A stretch of 16,860 nucleotides of DNA, taken from assembly GCA_900770605.1 (NCBI GenBank), contig CAAGKS010000110.1, positions 1 to 16,860 of the forward strand. The letters run 5' to 3'. Positions 11,844 to 16,860 of the stretch are shown piece after piece. Below the pieces are notes generated by a model. The model was not told the DNA's origin. It saw only the letters and a list, made by a program, of their open reading frames with translations, and did no database searches. Position numbers and translations under genes: made by a program. The stretch is from Clostridia bacterium. Its GTDB lineage: Bacteria; Bacillota; Clostridia; Oscillospirales; CAG-272. The stretch's first letter is position 1, and each line of letters starts with the position of its first letter.

Positions 11844-14222
11844 ATGGCGAACGAAAATATCAGCACAAGCGCCATCAAGCGTTCTACTGTATTAGCACTT
11901 ATCATCTTCGCCGTTTTTGCTTTTCTGCTGATCAGAATACTGTTCATACAAACGGTCAATTTTGAGACCTTTCAGAACAAGGTAATAAATCAGATAACCA
12001 CAAAATCGCCCGTCCTTGCGGACAGAGGAAACATATACGATAGGAACGGTAACGCCCTTGCGACCAACCGAACCACGTACCGTGTGTTTATCTCGCCGTC
12101 GACCATAGAAGAGAGGGCGAGTGAGGACGGAAAGGATTACGCAGCTATCATATCCCAAGGACTTTCGGATATACTCGGCGTGTCCTACGATATGGTATAT
12201 ACACAGGCAACCGAGTACACGAGATATCTCGACCGTACGATAATGAGAAAGGTTGAGGAAGAGCTTGCGGATAAGGTGCGCGACTTAATAGATGAAAATT
12301 CGCTTGAAAGAATGATATATCTCGAGGCGCAGAGCACGAGATACTATCCCGGAAGCACGCTGGCGTCTCACGCGGTAGGCTTTATAAGCGGAGACGGAGT
12401 CGGACTTTACGGACTTGAATATCAGTACGATAAATATCTGCGCGGAACTGACGGATATTACGTGCTTGCGCGAGATTCTTACGGCAACGAGATGCCGTTT
12501 GAATATTCGAGCTACATAGATGCGATAGACGGATACAACGTACATTCCACTATCGATACGACGATACAGAGCTATCTTGAGGAGCAGCTCGCAAAGACCG
12601 TTGCGGATCACAACGTTCAGAACAGAGCGTGCGGCATCGTAATGGACGTAAACACGGGCGCGATACTCGCGATGGCGACCTCATCACCCTTTGACCTTAA
12701 CGATCCTTGGACGCTTACGAGCGACGCGCAGGCGGTGGTTGACCGCTCGGGATATGCAGAGGGAACTGATGAGTACGATAAGCTCATATCGAGCGTGCTT
12801 ACGCAGACCTGGTCGAACAAGGCAGTTGGCGAGAGCTACATTCCCGGATCGACCTTCAAGATAATCACCTCGGCGATGGCGCTCGAGGAAAAGCTCGTGA
12901 ATATGGTCGAGAACGTGACCTGTAACGGATATCTTACGTTATTCGGCATCAGGATACATTGTCACCAGACCAAAGGTCACGGCTCACTTGCTTTCCCGCA
13001 GGGATTGCAGAACTCCTGCAACGTCTGGTTTATGACGCTTGGCGGAAGACTTGGAATAGAAAATTTCCAGCAGTACGTATCTACGTTCGGCTATAACGAA
13101 AAGACAGGCGTTGACCTTCCCGGTGAGGGAATGAGTATTTTTAACGCCGAGATGAGCGAGCTCGACCTTGCGATATACGCGTTCGGTCAGAACTTCAACG
13201 TAACTCCCTTGCAGCATATATCCGCGATATCCTCCGTGGCTAACGGCGGAAATCTGCTTCAGCCTTATATGGTAGAGCAGATAACCGACGATGCGGGTAA
13301 CGTCATTTATAAGCACGAGACGGTCATCAAGAGACAGACTGTCAGCGAGGACGTCTGCAAGACCATCTCCAAGATACTTGAAGAGGGTGTTTCGGGTGAC
13401 GGCGGTGCGAAAAACGCTTACGTTGCGGGTTACAGAGTAGCCGCTAAGACGGGTACCTCCGAGAAAAAGGAAAGAGAATGTCCCGTGTGCGGATACGTTG
13501 CTTATCCTCGTACTGAGGGTGAGGTAGTAACGTTCGTGTGCAGCGTTTGCGGCAATACGGGTGTTGCTGATGATTTTAAGGTAAGTGAAAAGTATATATG
13601 CTCAACGGTTGCATACGCTCCTGCGGACGATCCTCAGGTCGCGATCATCATAATCGTTGACGAGCCTACAAAGGGCGTGCTTTACGGAAGCACCGTTGCA
13701 GCTCCTTACGTTTCCGATGCTCTCGAGGGTATCCTGCCCGAGCTTGAGATAACGGCGGAGTACACACAGGCAGAGCTTGATAAGATGGCGGTCAAGGTTG
13801 GAAGCTACCGTACCTGGAGCGTGTCCTACGCCAAGAAGACCATCGAGCAGCTCGGACTTGAGTGCGTTGTGGTCGGTAACGGAGATACCGTAAAGGCGCA
13901 GAAGCCTGACTCGGGCTCTTACGTTGAGAAAAAGGACGGTAAGGTATATCTTTACACGGACGCAAATCTCCTTGAAGATCCCGATAACAACGTCGTTCTC
14001 CCCGACTTTACGGGAATGACGGCTATACAGGCAAATGCAAGACTTATCGGTCTTGGACTTAACATAAAGATCGAAGGAACTAAGAACTATCTCACGGGAA
14101 CGGGAGCTGTGGTATATTCACAGTCCATCGCACCCGGAACGGTAGTCAAGAAGGGCGAGGTAATAACCTTGAACTTCAGATATATGGACGCTGACGAGGA
14201 TCCTGATTACGACAGGAGCTGA
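11844..14222 (+). CDS. ftsI: Division/sporulation transpeptidase (class B PBP, FtsI/SpoVD type) with zinc-ribbon-like insert and two PASTA domains
   Basis: Membrane-anchored D,D-transpeptidase that cross-links septal peptidoglycan with FtsW. Numbered from ATG 11844 (792 residues; AAGGAG 6 bases upstream, better than the in-frame ATG at 11826): membrane anchor 14-38, pedestal dimerisation domain starting RGNIYDRNG, then the transpeptidase with catalytic S336 in GSTFK, S391-C392-N393 and K535-T-G. Two PASTA domains follow (about 648-706 and 715-778). C373 and C392 lie at nearly the same distances from the active serine (37 and 56) as the redox pair of B. subtilis SpoVD (38 and 57), suggesting a SpoVD-like protein. 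Directly after KTG an extra segment of about 40 residues (542-582) carries C546-x2-C549 and C566-x2-C569. Whether it serves division, spore cortex or both cannot be told; it is the only PBP seen in this cluster. Confidence 0.93.
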   Translation: MANENISTSAIKRSTVLALIIFAVFAFLLIRILFIQTVNFETFQNKVINQITTKSPVLADRGNIYDRNGNALATNRTTYRVFISPSTIEERASEDGKDYAAIISQGLSDILGVSYDMVYTQATEYTRYLDRTIMRKVEEELADKVRDLIDENSLERMIYLEAQSTRYYPGSTLASHAVGFISGDGVGLYGLEYQYDKYLRGTDGYYVLARDSYGNEMPFEYSSYIDAIDGYNVHSTIDTTIQSYLEEQLAKTVADHNVQNRACGIVMDVNTGAILAMATSSPFDLNDPWTLTSDAQAVVDRSGYAEGTDEYDKLISSVLTQTWSNKAVGESYIPGSTFKIITSAMALEEKLVNMVENVTCNGYLTLFGIRIHCHQTKGHGSLAFPQGLQNSCNVWFMTLGGRLGIENFQQYVSTFGYNEKTGVDLPGEGMSIFNAEMSELDLAIYAFGQNFNVTPLQHISAISSVANGGNLLQPYMVEQITDDAGNVIYKHETVIKRQTVSEDVCKTISKILEEGVSGDGGAKNAYVAGYRVAAKTGTSEKKERECPVCGYVAYPRTEGEVVTFVCSVCGNTGVADDFKVSEKYICSTVAYAPADDPQVAIIIIVDEPTKGVLYGSTVAAPYVSDALEGILPELEITAEYTQAELDKMAVKVGSYRTWSVSYAKKTIEQLGLECVVVGNGDTVKAQKPDSGSYVEKKDGKVYLYTDANLLEDPDNNVVLPDFTGMTAIQANARLIGLGLNIKIEGTKNYLTGTGAVVYSQSIAPGTVVKKGEVITLNFRYMDADEDPDYDRS
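13467..13589 (+). other. Rubredoxin/zinc-ribbon-like insert inside the transpeptidase domain
   Basis: This part of the ftsI frame encodes ECPVCGY, a 16-residue strand-rich linker between the inner cysteines, then VCSVCG and DDF, a shape close to a shortened rubredoxin (CxxCGY...VCxxCG...DF). Before it is KTGTSEK and after it KYICSTVAYAPADDP, which in ordinary PBPs are separated by only about 6-10 residues. The frame is continuous on both sides. Confidence 0.8.
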
Positions 14223-14232
14223 GAGGCAGACG

Positions 14233-14258
14233 GGGAAGTTTAAACAATAAAACTTCTC
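14233..14258 (+). other. Stem-loop directly before the murE ribosome binding site
   Basis: GGGAAGTTT (14233-14241) pairs with AAACTTCTC (14250-14258), 9 bp with one G-U pair and an 8-base loop. The GGAG of murE (14259-14262) begins at the next base. No U tract follows. It could influence murE translation or be a processing site. Confidence 0.45.
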
Positions 14259-14267
14259 GGAGTGCTT

Positions 14268-15737
14268 ATGACGCTTGAACGTATCCTCGCGGGCGCAGGG
14301 ATAGAATGTCCCGAAGATTATAAAAATATTGAAATAAACGATATCGTGACCGATTCGGAGCAGGTAAGCGTTGGCAGTATGTTCATCGCGCTTCGAGGAA
14401 ATAATACCGATGGTCACAAATTCATAAACCAAGCAATCAAAAATGGTGCAGTTGTTATAGTTGCCGAGCAGGTGCGTGACGAGTGTGTGGGTGGTGCCGC
14501 GATCATATTAATTGATGACACAAGACGTGCAGCCGCTTTGCTCTATAACAGCGTGTGCGATTTTCCGAGTAAGCGCCTCGGACTTATCGGAGTGACGGGT
14601 ACGAACGGCAAGACCTCGATCTGCTATATGCTCAAAAGCATATTTGAAGCGGCGGGAATTACTTGCGGCGTCATTGGTACGGTGGGCGCGAAAATAAGCG
14701 GAAGCGATGAGGAGCTTGATACGTCGGGGTTAACTACTCCCGATGCCTCAAGACTTTATCCGTTGCTTTCAAAAATGGCTGATATGGGAGCTGAGTACGT
14801 TTTCATGGAGGTAAGCTCCCACTCCATTGCATTACAAAGAGTAGCCGCGCTCGATCTCGAGCTTGGCATATTCACGAATCTCTCAAGGGATCACTTGGAT
14901 TTCCATGAAGATATGGAAAGCTATTTCGCGGTCAAGGCTTCGATGTTCGAGCGTTGCCGCAGAAGAGTGATCAACGCTGACGATCCGTACGGCGCAAGGC
15001 TTGCCCGCCTTTGCGGTGACGTGATAAGCTGCTCGCTCGGAGCTGATGCGGATTACTGCGCAAGAGACATTGAGATAACGAAAAACGGTGCGAGCTACAC
15101 GCTATGCTATCCAAACGGCTCGGAGCTGATCACGGTACGCTCCCTTGGAGATTTCTCCGTGATAAACTCACTTGAAGCGGCGGCAGCGGCGCTTGAAGTA
15201 GGAATACCGATCTCTGCTGTGAAGGCAGGTCTTGCGCGCTTTTTTGGAGCGCCGGGCAGAATGCAGAGAGTTTATGAGGGAGAGTTTGAGGTATTTATAG
15301 ACTATGCTCACACTCCCGATGCGCTTGAAAACGCTCTTGGCGCGGCGCACCGATTCAGAAGCGCCACAGGACGCGTGATAGTAGTCTATGGCTGCGGCGG
15401 AGACAGAGACAAGGGCAAGCGCAAGGAAATGGCGCACGTTGCTTCAAGGCTTGCTCACCTGAGCGTGATCACATCGGATAATCCGAGAAGTGAGGACGCA
15501 GGCGAGATAATCGCAGACATATTAAAGGGAACAGATAAGGAAAAGCCCCACGCCGCGATAGCTTCTCGGTCAGAGGCGATAAGATATGCCGTCCTTGAAG
15601 CGAGAAGCGGAGACGTTGTGCTGATCGCGGGGAAGGGACACGAAAAATATCAGATAGACAAAAACGGCTCGCATTTCTTTGATGAAGAGGCGATAGTGCT
15701 TGATGCGATAAAGAGCCGTGATGAATGCGAAAGATAA
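14268..15737 (+). CDS. murE: UDP-MurNAc-tripeptide synthetase MurE, meso-diaminopimelate type
   Basis: Cytoplasmic ATP-dependent ligase that adds the third residue to UDP-MurNAc-L-Ala-D-Glu. The 489-residue protein has the three Mur domains: N-terminal UDP-binding (TDSEQVSVGSMFIALRG), central ATPase with P-loop GVTGTNGKTS, then TTPDASRLY, MEVSSHSI, FTNLSRDHLDFH with the site of the carbamylated lysine in YFAVKASMF, and C-terminal ligase with IDYAHTPDALE, VYGCGGDRDKGKR and AGKGHEKYQ. The motif SDNPRSED contains DNPR, the signature for meso-diaminopimelate, so this organism should have DAP-type peptidoglycan, consistent with asd upstream. GGAG lies 5 bases before ATG 14268; an in-frame GTG at 14262 overlaps that site and is not preferred. 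Confidence 0.97.
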   Translation: MTLERILAGAGIECPEDYKNIEINDIVTDSEQVSVGSMFIALRGNNTDGHKFINQAIKNGAVVIVAEQVRDECVGGAAIILIDDTRRAAALLYNSVCDFPSKRLGLIGVTGTNGKTSICYMLKSIFEAAGITCGVIGTVGAKISGSDEELDTSGLTTPDASRLYPLLSKMADMGAEYVFMEVSSHSIALQRVAALDLELGIFTNLSRDHLDFHEDMESYFAVKASMFERCRRRVINADDPYGARLARLCGDVISCSLGADADYCARDIEITKNGASYTLCYPNGSELITVRSLGDFSVINSLEAAAAALEVGIPISAVKAGLARFFGAPGRMQRVYEGEFEVFIDYAHTPDALENALGAAHRFRSATGRVIVVYGCGGDRDKGKRKEMAHVASRLAHLSVITSDNPRSEDAGEIIADILKGTDKEKPHAAIASRSEAIRYAVLEARSGDVVLIAGKGHEKYQIDKNGSHFFDEEAIVLDAIKSRDECER

Positions 15738-15780
15738 TCAAAACAGAGATAGATTTAATTTTTGAAAGGAAGGTCTTATT

Positions 15781-16831
15781 ATGAAGGTAAACGTTGGATG
15801 CAATACCTTAACTATGGCAGAGGTCGCAAGCATATGTGGCGGCACATTAACCTTTGTTGGCGGTGAAAATAAGAGGGACGTTCCTTTTAATTACGTTTGT
15901 ACCGATTCTCGCGAGACTGCTGACGGTGCGCTTTTCGTTGCGCTTGGCGGTGAACGCGTTGACGGACACGATTTTATTGACGCGGCGGTCTCCGCAGGCG
16001 GCGGTTGCGTTCTCTGTGAGAGAATTCCCGAGCAGCTTGGCGACCGTAACTACGTTGCAGTTGTAGTTGAGGACTCCTTGAAGGCAGTTGGCGAGCTTGC
16101 AAAGGCTTACGACCGCAGAATGAATCACCGTAAGGTAGCTATCACCGGTAGTGTTGGTAAGACCACCACAAAGGAATTCGTTGCGGCAGTTCTCGGCGAG
16201 AGCTTCAGAGTTCACAAGACCGAGGGAAATTATAACAGTAATATAGGTATGCCACTTTCCATGCTCTCTATGAGCAGAGATACCGAGGTATCCGTGCTTG
16301 AGATGGGTATGAGCGCGCTTGGTGAGATAGAGTATCTCTCCCGCATAGCAGAGCCCGATCTTGCAATAGTTACCAATATCGGTTCTTCCCACATGGGACA
16401 CCTTGGCTCAAGAGAGAACATCGGACGCGCAAAGCTTGAGATCGTAAAGGGACTCAAGCGCGGCGGCACCTTGCTTCTCAACGGTGACGATGACATTCTT
16501 CGCGCATATAAGAACGATAGCGTCAGAAAGATATACGTTGGTATAGACGCTCCCTGTGACTTCCGCGCGATCAACATAAGAGAAGGATTTACTTCTACCA
16601 CGTTTGATATACTTACTTGCCAGAGAGTTATAGAGAACGTAACTATCCCCACAGTTGGTAAGCACAACATCTATGCGGCGCTGTTCGCATACGCTACCGG
16701 TGTGAGAATGAACCTTTCCGACGCGGCTATCCTTCGCGGACTTAAAGCATTCCGTCCCGTTGGTATGCGCCAGAACGTTTATGAGCTCGGTAAGATAACC
16801 GTAATTGAGGATTGCTACAATGCAAGTCCCG
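15781..16831 (+). CDS. murF: UDP-MurNAc-tripeptide:D-Ala-D-Ala ligase MurF, 3'-truncated
   Basis: Adds D-Ala-D-Ala to the UDP-MurNAc tripeptide, the step after MurE and the last cytoplasmic step before MraY. About 350 residues are present of a usual 450. Visible are the N-terminal domain (TDSRETADGALFVALGGERV), P-loop GSVGKTTTKE, KTEGNYNSNIGMPLSML, VLEMGMSALGEIEYLSRIA, TNIGSSHMGHLGSRENI with the lysine of GRAKLEIVKGL, GKHNIYAALFA, FRPVGMRQ and the beginning of EDCYNASPE. There the genome sequence stops and adapter sequence takes over; the frame stays open through the adapter, so any database protein ending IGRASCRE is artefactual. AAAGGAAGG precedes the ATG by 7 bases. The gap after murE is 43 bases with no terminator. 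Confidence 0.95.
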
Positions 16832-16860
16832 AGATCGGAAGAGCGTCGTGTAGGGAAAGA
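16832..16860. other. Illumina TruSeq adapter sequence at the contig end (artefact)
   Basis: Begins AGATCGGAAGAGCGTCGTGT and continues to the last base exactly as the common Illumina TruSeq read-through adapter. It replaces the expected continuation of murF after CYNASPE. It is not biological sequence and should be trimmed; the true boundary may be one to three bases either side because the gene's GAG overlaps the adapter's first bases. Confidence 0.97.

Noticed and set aside
13467..13589. Frameshift or assembly error creating the insert in ftsI
   Set aside because: The frame is continuous, codon use matches the flanks, and homology resumes correctly on both sides with two well-formed CxxCG motifs.

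Overview
The window looks like a contig-end piece of a low-to-mid GC Gram-positive chromosome, most likely an uncultured or draft-assembled member of the Clostridia. The support is the dcw order mraZ-rsmH-ftsL-ftsI/spoVD-murE-murF, a DNPR-type (meso-diaminopimelate) MurE, a PerR plus rubredoxin-first rubrerythrin plus ferritin cluster typical of anaerobic Firmicutes, strong AGGAGG-like ribosome binding sites, near-consensus sigma-A promoters and many U-tailed hairpin terminators. I see no mobile element, CRISPR array, tRNA or rRNA. The last 29 bases match the Illumina TruSeq adapter, so they are sequencing artefact and murF is cut there.

Layout. (1) 1-3064: 3' part of ligA (NAD+ DNA ligase), a convergent amidase_3 cell-wall hydrolase whose stop codon abuts that of ligA, then divergently rsmI (16S rRNA 2'-O-methyltransferase). 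(2) 3179-4374: asd with its own promoter and terminator. (3) 4429-5992: a perfect-consensus promoter and a short structured leader ahead of the beta subunit of a Na+-pumping decarboxylase and a small gamma-like membrane subunit. (4) 6023-7755: an oxidative stress and iron cluster of PerR regulator, reverse-type rubrerythrin and ferritin, ended by a strong terminator. (5) 7768-8978: udk (uridine kinase) and a small PepSY-type lipoprotein, each with its own extended -10 promoter. (6) 8918-9486: a 569-base gene-free stretch with two terminators, an A-rich probably curved segment, a 26-nt imperfect direct repeat, the mraZ promoter, 10-bp-phased repeats that look like MraZ boxes, and a long GC-rich leader. 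(7) 9487-16831: the division and cell-wall (dcw) operon from mraZ into murF.

The genes work in a few coherent groups. The dcw genes make the peptidoglycan precursor (MurE, MurF) and the septal synthase machinery (FtsL-like, FtsI/SpoVD), with MraZ as the probable autoregulator. Asd feeds diaminopimelate and lysine synthesis and so supplies MurE. PerR probably controls the peroxide-scavenging rubrerythrin and ferritin.

The window is mostly housekeeping. The most unusual features are a rubredoxin-like CxxC/CxxC insert just after the KTG motif of the FtsI/SpoVD transpeptidase, an FtsL-like protein with an approximately 160-residue cytoplasmic extension, the structured leader of the Na+ pump gene, and the elaborate mraZ control region. 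I found no complete new system. All product names come from recognising motifs by eye, without database searches.
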